A stretch of DNA of 33,308 nt from an uncultured Rhizobiaceae group bacterium (GTDB lineage: Bacteria > Pseudomonadota > Alphaproteobacteria > Rhizobiales > Rhizobiaceae): positions 1 through 33,308 of the forward strand of contig CALDZF010000267.1 in NCBI GenBank assembly GCA_937944165.1, read 5' to 3'. The notes below the pieces were generated by a model. The model did no database searches. It was not told the DNA's origin and worked only from the letters and a program-made list of their open reading frames with translations. Below, piece by piece: positions 17,057 to 24,046 of this stretch (positions are counted from its first letter, which is position 1; every line of letters begins with the position of its first letter). The position numbers and the translations under genes are program-made.

Positions 17057-17743
17057 ATGATGGGCGAACATACGGTTAAAGCTTTTGATGAAGATTTAAA
17101 TTTTCTCATATCAAAAATATCTGAAATGGGTGGCAATGCTGAAAGCATGGTTGCGCGTTCTGTAACAGCATTGGTGACAGCGGATAAAGAGTTAGGTAAA
17201 TCCGTTGTAAAAGATGATAAAATTCTGGACGCACTCGAGCAAGAAGTAGACGATCATGTAGTGCTTCTTATTGCAAGGCGCCAACCTATGGCGACTGACT
17301 TGCGTGAAGTGATCGGCGCTTTGCGAATGGCAACAGACCTTGAGCGTATTGGTGACTTGGGTAAAAATGTTGCACGTCGTGCTTTTCAAATTGAAGATAA
17401 TCTACCACCAAAAAAACTTCTTCGCGGTCTGCAACATTTAACCAATGTTTCTTTGGAGCAGTTAAAAGATGCACTGGATGCCTTCGTTGCAAAAGATATA
17501 GAAAAAGCGCGAGAAGTTTGGGATCGCGATGATGAGATTGATAGTCTTTACACTTCGCTATTTCGCGAGCTTTTAACTTATATGATGGAAGATCCACGTA
17601 ATATTACATATTGTACGCATTTACTTTTCTGTGCAAAAAATATGGAACGTATTGGCGATCATGTTACCAATTTGGCTGAGACTATTCATTATATGGTCAC
17701 TGGTTCCAACGACATAGCATCAGAAAATCTGAACGACCTTTAA
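17057..17743 (+). CDS. phoU: Phosphate signalling protein PhoU
   Basis: The protein has 228 residues and two three-helix repeats, each with a metal-binding motif: RMATDLERIGDLGKNVARRA in the first and NMERIGDHVTNLAE in the second. PhoU connects PstSCAB to PhoR and restrains the Pho response when phosphate is plentiful. It acts at the cytoplasmic face of the membrane. I chose ATG 17057 because AAAGGA lies at 17041-17046 and the family N-terminus (HTVKAFDEDLNFL) follows. In-frame ATGs at 17060 and at 17015, the latter overlapping the pstB stop, are alternatives. It is followed by phoB after 30 bases. Confidence 0.94.
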   Translation: MMGEHTVKAFDEDLNFLISKISEMGGNAESMVARSVTALVTADKELGKSVVKDDKILDALEQEVDDHVVLLIARRQPMATDLREVIGALRMATDLERIGDLGKNVARRAFQIEDNLPPKKLLRGLQHLTNVSLEQLKDALDAFVAKDIEKAREVWDRDDEIDSLYTSLFRELLTYMMEDPRNITYCTHLLFCAKNMERIGDHVTNLAETIHYMVTGSNDIASENLNDL

Positions 17744-17773
17744 TACATGTTTCTTGCTTTTTAAGAGGAAAGA

Positions 17774-18475
17774 ATGATGCATCCTAAAGTCATGGTTGTT
17801 GAGGATGAAGAGGCGCTCTCGGAATTGCTCAAGTATAATCTGGTAGCTGAGGGGTATGAAGTTGAGATTATTGATCGTGGTGATGATGCGGTATTAAGAT
17901 TACGTGAGACGGTTCCTGATTTGCTTTTGCTGGATTGGATGTTACCTGGCTTATCTGGTATAGAGCTTTGTCGACGTGTTCGTATGCGTAAAGAAACGCA
18001 AGCTTTGCCAATTATAATGTTAACTGCACGCAGTGAAGAGTCTGAACGTATTCGCGGACTTTCTACTGGGGCTGATGATTTTGTGGTAAAGCCATTTTCT
18101 GTCCCTGAATTAATGGCGCGAATTAAAGCGATGTTGCGTCGTTCTAATCCAAATAAAGTTTCTTCTCGCTTAAAAGCCGGTGATATAGAAATTGATAAGG
18201 AATTACACCGGACACATCGTAACGGCCGTGAAGTGCGCCTTGGCCCAACAGAATATAAATTGCTGGAATTTTTAATGAGCGCCCCTGGCAGGGTGTTCTC
18301 ACGTGAGCAGCTGTTGGATGGGGTTTGGGGGCGTAATAATTATGTTGATGAACGCACTGTTGATGTTCATATAGGGCGTTTGCGCCGTTCAATTATAAGA
18401 GGTAAGGAAAAAGACCCGATCCGCACAGTGCGCGGATTGGGGTATTCATTAAATGATAAATTTTTAAAAGCCTAA
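17774..18475 (+). CDS. phoB: Phosphate regulon response regulator PhoB
   Basis: The protein has 233 residues. The receiver domain has acidic E10-D11-E12, the phospho-acceptor Asp54 in LLLLDWMLPG, a Thr in MLTARSE and a Lys in DDFVVKPFS. The OmpR/PhoB winged-helix domain follows from ~135 (LGPTEYKLLEFLMSAPGRVFSREQLLD, VDVHIGRLRRS, RTVRGLGYSL). Phosphorylated by PhoR, it binds Pho boxes and activates phosphate-scavenging genes. The start ATG has AGAGGAAAG at 17764-17772. It is the last gene of the pho cluster. Its TAA (18473-18475) overlaps the stop of the converging gcrA, and no terminator hairpin lies between them. Confidence 0.96.
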   Translation: MMHPKVMVVEDEEALSELLKYNLVAEGYEVEIIDRGDDAVLRLRETVPDLLLLDWMLPGLSGIELCRRVRMRKETQALPIIMLTARSEESERIRGLSTGADDFVVKPFSVPELMARIKAMLRRSNPNKVSSRLKAGDIEIDKELHRTHRNGREVRLGPTEYKLLEFLMSAPGRVFSREQLLDGVWGRNNYVDERTVDVHIGRLRRSIIRGKEKDPIRTVRGLGYSLNDKFLKA

Positions 18476-18957
18476 CCGTTAGCAGCGCGTTTTACACGTC
18501 GACGGTCAGTAACTGTTTGATAAGCCATACGGCAATGATATTCGCAATATGGTGCATCATCCTTTGGCGAATTACCGCAGAAGTGAAAATCATCTGTCGA
18601 AGGATCACCGTGCGGCCATTTACATGTCTTTTCGGTCAGATCCACCAAATCCAGTTTTTTGCATACAGGCACAGGAATATCTTCAATGATTTGCCTTGCT
18701 GGCATTGAAGGTGCTGTGCGACCCGTTTTGGCCATAGGCCTTGGTCGTGCATTGTAACTGCCGCTAGTGCGAGCAGGTGTTCTTGCTTTTCTATTGCTGC
18801 TTGCAGGTTTTGCACGGCCTGAAAGCCCGAGTCTGTGTACTTTTCCGATTACTGCATTGCGAGTTACGCCACCTAACTCTGCTGCAATTTGGCTAGCGCT
18901 TAATCCATCCGCCCATAATTTACTAAGCGTAGCTACCCTGTCATCTGTCCAAGACAT
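18472..18957 (-). CDS. gcrA: Cell-cycle transcription factor GcrA
   Basis: The protein has 161 residues. The N-terminal helix-turn-helix, MSWTDDRVATLSKLWADGLS then AAELGGVTRNAVIGKVHRLG, is diagnostic of GcrA, which binds DNA near methylated GANTC sites. A Pro/Arg-rich linker follows. The Cys-containing C-terminal part (CKWPHGDP, FHFCGN, YCEYHC at ~107-150) interacts with sigma70 region 2 in Caulobacter GcrA. It is a cell-cycle activator conserved across alphaproteobacteria, where it works with the methylase CcrM. I chose ATG 18957, nine bases after GGAG (18969-18972 on the plus strand), because the family begins MSWT. A TTG at 18966 is possible. The upstream region contains several GANTC sites, which suggests methylation-linked control. 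Confidence 0.95.
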   Translation of the reverse strand: MSWTDDRVATLSKLWADGLSASQIAAELGGVTRNAVIGKVHRLGLSGRAKPASSNRKARTPARTSGSYNARPRPMAKTGRTAPSMPARQIIEDIPVPVCKKLDLVDLTEKTCKWPHGDPSTDDFHFCGNSPKDDAPYCEYHCRMAYQTVTDRRRVKRAANG

Positions 18958-19280
18958 GTGTCTCAATCTCCGAATTTTGCAGAATCCGCCCCCGTTCTCG
19001 AATTTTTAAAATTCAAGTTAAAACGCTTCTACTTTGTTATATTTCCTACGATGATACGCTGTAGGTTACGATACTACTCTTTACTAAAGGGAAATAATCA
19101 GACTGAGACTCTCAGCACAAGAGTTGAAATTGAATATCGAATCATTTTTTCACAATATCCCCAACTAAGAGAATCATGTTTCATTTACCTGTGGAAACCA
19201 GAATCTGAATTGCAAGAGTTGCTTGTCATCATGTCAGAAAAATCAATAAAGCTCCCTGCGAAATCCTTTATTTATAACGC

Positions 19281-19309
19281 TTGACCAATGGAGAATGTCA
19301 AAGTATTTT
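19281..19309 (+). promoter_or_regulatory. Sigma70-like promoter upstream of argD
   Basis: TTGACC (19281-19286) and TATTTT (19304-19309) are separated by exactly 17 bases. Transcription would start near 19316 and run into the hairpin at 19349-19378 before reaching argD (ATG 19434). Identified by eye from consensus. Confidence 0.45.
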
Positions 19310-19348
19310 ATGTGAATAACTTATATTTTGTTCTTGTAAATTTTAATG

Positions 19349-19378
19349 CCCGTCCTGATGGCGGGTTTTTTGTTTTTT
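19349..19378 (+). terminator. Rho-independent terminator in the leader region before argD
   Basis: CCCGTC (19349-19354) pairs with GGCGGG (19360-19365), with one T-G pair, around a CTGAT loop. It is followed by a long T-rich run (19366-19378). It ends a plus-strand transcript about 55 bases before the argD ATG, so it is either an attenuator in the argD leader or the end of a short RNA made from the promoter at 19281-19309. Confidence 0.7.
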
Positions 19379-19433
19379 TAAAGAACAACACTTTAATTTT
19401 TGTCAGCATAGCGATTCTTTTGGAAAGAACATC

Positions 19434-20624
19434 ATGGGAAAACAACAAAACACTTTTGATATCTATGCTCCACCAGCAATTGAATTTGCTCGCGCAGATG
19501 GGTGTCGACTTTATGATACCGAGGGTAAGGAGTATCTTGATTGTACTTCAGGCATAGCGGTTAATTCATTAGGTCATGGACATCCCCACCTTGTTGAGAC
19601 TTTAAAGAGCCAAGCAGAAGAAATCTGGCATTTGTCAAATTTGTTTGAGATCCCCGGACAGGCAAAACTGGCTGGTCGTCTTTGTGAAAACTCTTTTGCA
19701 GATCGAGTTTTCTTTACCAATTCAGGCGTTGAAGCCATGGAAATGGCAATTAAAACTGCAAGGCGCTATCACTACGCAAAGGGTAATCCTGAACGTGTAA
19801 ATATCATTACGTTTGAAGGGGCTTTTCATGGCAGAAGCACCACAACAATTGCAGCAGGCGGTCAGGCTAAATATCTTGAAGGTTTCGGGCCGATTGCGCC
19901 TGGTTTTATAAATTTGCCATTTGGTGATCATGATGCGCTTAAAGCAGCTATTGATGACAAGACTGCTGCCATTCTGCTTGAGCCAATTCAAGGTGAGGGC
20001 GGTATTAGAGAAGTGCCTGCTCAATGTTTAAAAGGCCTTCGTGAGTTATGCGATAAAGAAGGTATATTGCTGATATTTGATGAAGTTCAAACAGGCGTTG
20101 GCAGATGCGGAAAACTCTTTGCTCATCAAATTCACAATGTCGAGCCGGACATTATGGCAATTGCCAAAGGTATTGGCGGGGGCTTTCCTTTGGGAGCCTG
20201 TATGGCAACAGAAGCAGTTGCACTTGCAATGATACTTGGAACGCACGGCTCTACATTTGGTGGCAATCCATTAGCCATGGCAATTGGTAATGCTGTATTA
20301 GATGTCGTGCTAGAAGACAGTTTTATGGATGAAGTCAATGACAAATCAATTTTGTTTCGTCAACATTTGGCAGAATTGGTTGATACATACCCAGACTTGT
20401 TAGAAGGTGTTCGTGGTCAGGGGCTTTTAATAGGGATTAAAGCCAAGGCGGCTAACCTTGATTTGATTGCTGCAATGCGTGACGTCGGGCTTTTAACTGT
20501 AGGTGCAGGCAATAATGTTATCCGTATTTTGCCACCACTAATAATAAACGAAGATGATATTCGTGCAGTGCGTGACAAAATGGTTGAGGCATTTGATGCT
20601 TATAGAGCAACCCAGAAAGCATAA
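19434..20624 (+). CDS. argD: Acetylornithine aminotransferase
   Basis: The protein has 396 residues of the class III PLP aminotransferase family. [16 protein letters not shown] binds the cofactor phosphate, [14 protein letters not shown] contains the PLP-ring Asp216, and [14 protein letters not shown] contains the Schiff-base Lys245. ArgD interconverts N-acetylornithine and N-acetylglutamate semialdehyde in arginine synthesis in the cytoplasm; it may also serve lysine synthesis. The ATG has GGAAAG at 19422-19427. It is the first gene of argD-argF-hslO, with only 5 bases to argF. A promoter and terminator hairpin in its leader hint at attenuation control. Confidence 0.95.
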   Translation: MGKQQNTFDIYAPPAIEFARADGCRLYDTEGKEYLDCTSGIAVNSLGHGHPHLVETLKSQAEEIWHLSNLFEIPGQAKLAGRLCENSFADRVFFTNSGVEAMEMAIKTARRYHYAKGNPERVNIITFEGAFHGRSTTTIAAGGQAKYLEGFGPIAPGFINLPFGDHDALKAAIDDKTAAILLEPIQGEGGIREVPAQCLKGLRELCDKEGILLIFDEVQTGVGRCGKLFAHQIHNVEPDIMAIAKGIGGGFPLGACMATEAVALAMILGTHGSTFGGNPLAMAIGNAVLDVVLEDSFMDEVNDKSILFRQHLAELVDTYPDLLEGVRGQGLLIGIKAKAANLDLIAAMRDVGLLTVGAGNNVIRILPPLIINEDDIRAVRDKMVEAFDAYRATQKA

Positions 20625-20629
20625 AGACC

Positions 20630-21541
20630 ATGTCTTCATCAGTGCGCCATTTTCTTGACATCTCAAGTGTCGATAAGGCTTCCTTAAAAGCTATCATTAA
20701 ATCTGCACACGAGATGAAGTCTAAAGGTAATAAAGAAAAACCTTTAGTGGGAAAAATGCTTGCAATGATTTTTGATAAGCCGTCGACACGAACACGTGTT
20801 TCTTTTGATGTTGGCATGCGTCAACTGGGTGGTGAAACAATTATACTTTCTGGTTCTGAAATGCAGCTTGGGCGTGGGGAAACGATTGCAGATACCGCTA
20901 AAGTGCTTTCGCGATATGTTGATGCAATTATGATTAGAACCACAAACCATGCGCGTGTTTTGGAATTGTCACAAAATGCTACTGTACCGGTTATTAATGG
21001 CCTTACAGATGATAGCCATCCTTGTCAGATTATGGCTGATGTTTTAACCATTGAAGAAATATTAGGTACCTGCGAAGGCAAAAAGATAGTTTGGACAGGT
21101 GATGGTAACAACGTGCTTAATTCATTAATTGAAGCAAGTAGTATATTTAACTATCAGCTTGATATTGCTGTACCTAAAGGACACGAGCCTGATCAAAAAT
21201 ATATTGATTGGTCAAATAGCCGTGGTGCACAGATTAGTGTTAGCCATGATGCAGCAACCGTAGCTTGCAATGCTGATTGTGTAATAACAGACACATGGAC
21301 ATCCATGGGCGCAGAAGAACAAGCCTCGGGGCATAATACATTTATGCCGTATCAGGTAAATGACGCGCTTATGGGTAAAGCAAAGAAGAGTGCAATCTTC
21401 ATGCATTGCTTACCCGCTCACAGGGGGGAAGAAGTTACCGACAGCGTTATTGATAGCCCACAATCGGTTGTCTTTGATGAAGCTGAAAACCGCCTTCATG
21501 CCCAAAAGGCTATTTTGGCTTGGTGTCTAAATAAAATTTAA
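20630..21541 (+). CDS. argF: Ornithine carbamoyltransferase
   Basis: The protein has 303 residues with the classical OTCase motifs: carbamoyl-phosphate-binding STRTR at 52-56, DDSHPCQ at 127-133, and the ornithine-binding loop HCLPAHRG at 259-266. It makes citrulline from ornithine and carbamoyl phosphate in the cytoplasm. The length matches the family. It starts 5 bases after argD and is followed within a few bases by hslO, so the three genes form one operon. The anabolic enzyme (ArgF) is favoured over a catabolic one because it neighbours argD and no arcA or arcC is nearby. Confidence 0.96.
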   Translation: MSSSVRHFLDISSVDKASLKAIIKSAHEMKSKGNKEKPLVGKMLAMIFDKPSTRTRVSFDVGMRQLGGETIILSGSEMQLGRGETIADTAKVLSRYVDAIMIRTTNHARVLELSQNATVPVINGLTDDSHPCQIMADVLTIEEILGTCEGKKIVWTGDGNNVLNSLIEASSIFNYQLDIAVPKGHEPDQKYIDWSNSRGAQISVSHDAATVACNADCVITDTWTSMGAEEQASGHNTFMPYQVNDALMGKAKKSAIFMHCLPAHRGEEVTDSVIDSPQSVVFDEAENRLHAQKAILAWCLNKI

Positions 21542-21556
21542 TTAATGAGAAAATTA

Positions 21557-22528
21557 ATGAGTGATGAAACTGTAGAATACCAATTTGCGGGTGAAGATGT
21601 GGTTGTGCCCTTTGCGGTGGAACCATTGGATATTCGTGGGCGGGCTGTGCAGCTTGGGCCGATGTTGGATGCAATTCTTAAACGTCATGACTATCCGCAA
21701 GACATCGCTTTTTTAATGGGAGAAATGATTTCCCTTGCTGTATTATTGGGAACATCACTTAAGTTTGAGGGTAATTTTATTCTGCAAACTCAATCGGATG
21801 GGCCAGTTTCTTTAGCAGTCGTTGATTTTTCAACACCCGATTCAGTAAGGGCATATGCACGCTATAATAAAGAAGGTTACGAAACTGCTTTAAAAGAAGG
21901 CAAAACCAGTCCGCGAGATCTATTGGGTGATGGTATTATGGCGATGACTATAGATCATGGTGAAGATATGCAGCGTTATCAGGGTATTGTTAAGCTGGAT
22001 GGTATTTCATTGGAAGAAGCAGCCCACCAATATTTTCGCCAGTCAGAACAAATTCCAACGCGCATTAAACTCTCTGTCGCGCAAATCTTACGCCCATCAC
22101 CAGATGGTAATGAAACCGAAACGAGTTGGCGTGCAGGCGGTATTTTAGCGCAGTTTTTGCCTGAGTCAGTAGATCGCCAAATACAACGTGATCTACCAAG
22201 TGGCGCTGATGATGAAGAAGATGATTTTGATGAAGATAATGCCTGGCTAGAAGCAATCGCCCTAATGGATACGGTTGGCGATGATGAATTGACAGATCCG
22301 CAACTTAATACAGAACGCTTGTTATATAGATTGTTCCATGAACATGGTGTGCGAGTGTTTGAGGGGACGCCTGTTCTGGATAAATGCACTTGTAGTCGTG
22401 AAAAAGTAGTTTCATTGGTTCAAAGCTTCAAAGACGACCCTGAAAAGCCAATGAAACCAGATGAGACTTTTAAAACAACTTGTGAGTTTTGTAGCACAAG
22501 TTATGAAGTTTCTGCCTCAGAAGTTTAG
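21557..22528 (+). CDS. hslO: Redox-regulated chaperone Hsp33
   Basis: The protein has about 323 residues. The N-terminal chaperone domain includes VVPFAVEPLDIRGRAVQLGP and the C-terminal zinc-binding redox switch has CTC at ~277-279 and CEFC at ~309-312, all four cysteines present. On oxidation zinc is released and the chaperone is activated against unfolding proteins in the cytoplasm. I prefer ATG 21557 (MSDETVEYQFAGED) because GAG at 21547-21549 is at a normal distance. ATG 21545, directly after the argF stop, adds four residues and cannot be excluded. An acidic insert (DDEEDDFDEDNAW, ~218-230) precedes the redox domain. The argD-argF-hslO order is common in Hyphomicrobiales. Confidence 0.94.
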   Translation: MSDETVEYQFAGEDVVVPFAVEPLDIRGRAVQLGPMLDAILKRHDYPQDIAFLMGEMISLAVLLGTSLKFEGNFILQTQSDGPVSLAVVDFSTPDSVRAYARYNKEGYETALKEGKTSPRDLLGDGIMAMTIDHGEDMQRYQGIVKLDGISLEEAAHQYFRQSEQIPTRIKLSVAQILRPSPDGNETETSWRAGGILAQFLPESVDRQIQRDLPSGADDEEDDFDEDNAWLEAIALMDTVGDDELTDPQLNTERLLYRLFHEHGVRVFEGTPVLDKCTCSREKVVSLVQSFKDDPEKPMKPDETFKTTCEFCSTSYEVSASEV

Positions 22529-22607
22529 GCCATTTTAACTGGATTTATGAGTATACGGACTAAACGTTTACCGCATTACAAACTTGTAACTTGCCGAAAT
22601 CATTCTT

Positions 22608-22616
22608 TGCTATAAT
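22608..22616 (+). promoter_or_regulatory. Extended -10 promoter before the RND adaptor gene
   Basis: TGC at 22608-22610 directly precedes a perfect TATAAT at 22611-22616, forming an extended -10 element. A -35-like TTGCCG at 22591-22596 is too close (14 bases) to be canonical. Transcription would begin near 22623, giving a leader of about 17 bases before ATG 22640. Confidence 0.5.
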
Positions 22617-22639
22617 TATATAGGTGTAATCAAGCAGAT

Positions 22640-24028
22640 ATGGTCATGTTGCAGAAGAACGATACATTTGAGCTGGAAGTTGAAGAAGTAATTGGTGAGC
22701 CCGAAAAAAAAGGCTCTTCTTTTATCGCTTTTATTATAACTTTCATACGTGCCATTTTTCAATTGATATTGATGGTGGCCATTCTTTATGGCGGCTTTTT
22801 AGGTATGGAGAAGCTCATTGAAGCCAAGGTTCAACCGCCCAAAAGACCGCCTTTTAAAACCGTTTATACAGTTGATACAATTCCTATAAAAGTCGGTGAT
22901 TTCCAACCTAAAATGGTGGTTTATGGTGAAGTGCAAGCCGCTAAATCGGTCGAACTTCGCTCGCTTGTTGAGGGCAAAATTACGCAAGTTAACCCTAAAT
23001 TACAAGTAGGCGGCAAAGTTGATGAAGGTGAAATACTGTTTCAGGTTGATAAATTTGATTACGAGACAGCAGTAGGCGGTGCAAAATCCAATGCAACTGA
23101 AACCAAGGCAAGAATTGCAGAAAACGAGGCAATGATTGCTATTGAAGAAGCACGTATCACCAGCCTGAAAGAACAACTTGTATTGGCACAAAGTGATCTT
23201 GACCGCATTAAGTTATTACAAAGTCGTGGCAGCGCAACACCGCGCTCTGTAGAAGAACGCGAATTAATTGTCAGTCAACGCTCGCAAGCACTTCAGCAAA
23301 GTGAATTGAACTTGGCGGTAGAAAAAGCCCGCATAGAACAATTAAAAGCTGTGTTGGCAAGATTTCAAAGAGGTATCCAACAAGCCAAACGGGATTTAAA
23401 AGACACTGCGTTTGTTTCACCGATGTCAGGTGTGATTAGAGAAAACAATGCAGCTGTTGGTCGTTTGATTGGTTCAAATGATATGATTATATCCATGTAT
23501 CGTGATGATCTTCTGGAGGCGCGTTTTACACTCACAGATCAGCGGTTCGGACGCATACAATCTGATGAGACAGGTTTGATTGGTCGTGCAGTTGAGGTTA
23601 TCTGGGTTGTTGGTGGCGAAGAATTTAGATACCCTGCAACGATTGACAGAATTGGTGCACAAATAACTTCTGATAGAGGAGGCGTTGAAGTAATTGCACG
23701 TATTGATGGCAACCTTGAAAACGGATTGCTTCGTCCAGGCGCATTTGTTGAAGTGATTGTGCCTGACAAGGCTTTTAGGAAAAATTATAAAGTGCCAGAA
23801 ACTGCTCTTTATGATAATACAACTGTATATGTTGATGTCGATGGCAAGCTTCAATCACGCAAAGTAAAAGTTCTGGCGCGTGATGGTGATGCAATCATAA
23901 TTGATGGAGAACTTGCCGATGGTGATAAGGTTCTCGTAACGCGTATTGCAGAAATCTCAGATGGTTTAAACGTCAGAGCACCTCAACCTGCTCCACAGCC
24001 ACAACAACAAACTGAAACTGGTAGTTAA
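22640..24028 (+). CDS. RND efflux periplasmic adaptor subunit
   Basis: The protein has 462 residues. An acidic cytoplasmic N-terminus (~1-28) precedes a TM anchor at ~30-55. The membrane-fusion-protein fold follows: first lipoyl half GEVQAAKSVELRSLVEGKI, a long alpha-hairpin coiled coil (~155-250), second lipoyl half DTAFVSPMSGVIRENNAAVG, beta-barrel (DDLLEARFTL) and a membrane-proximal domain. The C-terminus is Pro/Gln-rich. It bridges the pump encoded 18 bases downstream to an outer-membrane channel in the periplasm; no TolC-like gene is adjacent. The 30-residue cytoplasmic extension before the anchor is unusual compared with simple lipoprotein or signal-peptide adaptors. ATG 22646 is a possible alternative start. 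The substrate is unknown. Confidence 0.9.
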   Translation: MVMLQKNDTFELEVEEVIGEPEKKGSSFIAFIITFIRAIFQLILMVAILYGGFLGMEKLIEAKVQPPKRPPFKTVYTVDTIPIKVGDFQPKMVVYGEVQAAKSVELRSLVEGKITQVNPKLQVGGKVDEGEILFQVDKFDYETAVGGAKSNATETKARIAENEAMIAIEEARITSLKEQLVLAQSDLDRIKLLQSRGSATPRSVEERELIVSQRSQALQQSELNLAVEKARIEQLKAVLARFQRGIQQAKRDLKDTAFVSPMSGVIRENNAAVGRLIGSNDMIISMYRDDLLEARFTLTDQRFGRIQSDETGLIGRAVEVIWVVGGEEFRYPATIDRIGAQITSDRGGVEVIARIDGNLENGLLRPGAFVEVIVPDKAFRKNYKVPETALYDNTTVYVDVDGKLQSRKVKVLARDGDAIIIDGELADGDKVLVTRIAEISDGLNVRAPQPAPQPQQQTETGS

Positions 24029-24046
24029 GCAAATGGAGCAAGCTTC

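Larger units (their letters stand above)
18958..19433. promoter_or_regulatory. 476-bp divergent intergenic region between gcrA and argD with clustered GANTC sites
   Basis: No convincing coding sequence is visible here. GANTC sites, the target of the alphaproteobacterial methylase CcrM, start at 18982, 19107, 19139, 19171, 19201 and 19413. Four of them are spaced 32, 32 and 30 bases apart, close to three helical turns. A perfect 15-base palindrome (GAATTTTTAAAATTC) lies at 19000-19014. A sigma70-like promoter and a hairpin terminator at the argD side are listed separately. Confidence 0.5.

Noticed and set aside
19006-19021. A CtrA-like box (TTAA ... TTAA) in the gcrA leader
   Set aside because: The spacer is 8 bases rather than the 7 of the CtrA consensus.
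19010-19280. 6S RNA or tRNA in the gcrA-argD gap
   Set aside because: No cloverleaf and no 6S-like long closing stem with central bubble could be drawn.
18958-19284. A plus-strand reading frame of 108 codons between gcrA and argD
   Set aside because: It starts inside the gcrA leader, has no ribosome site and no recognisable family features, and its composition looks non-coding.
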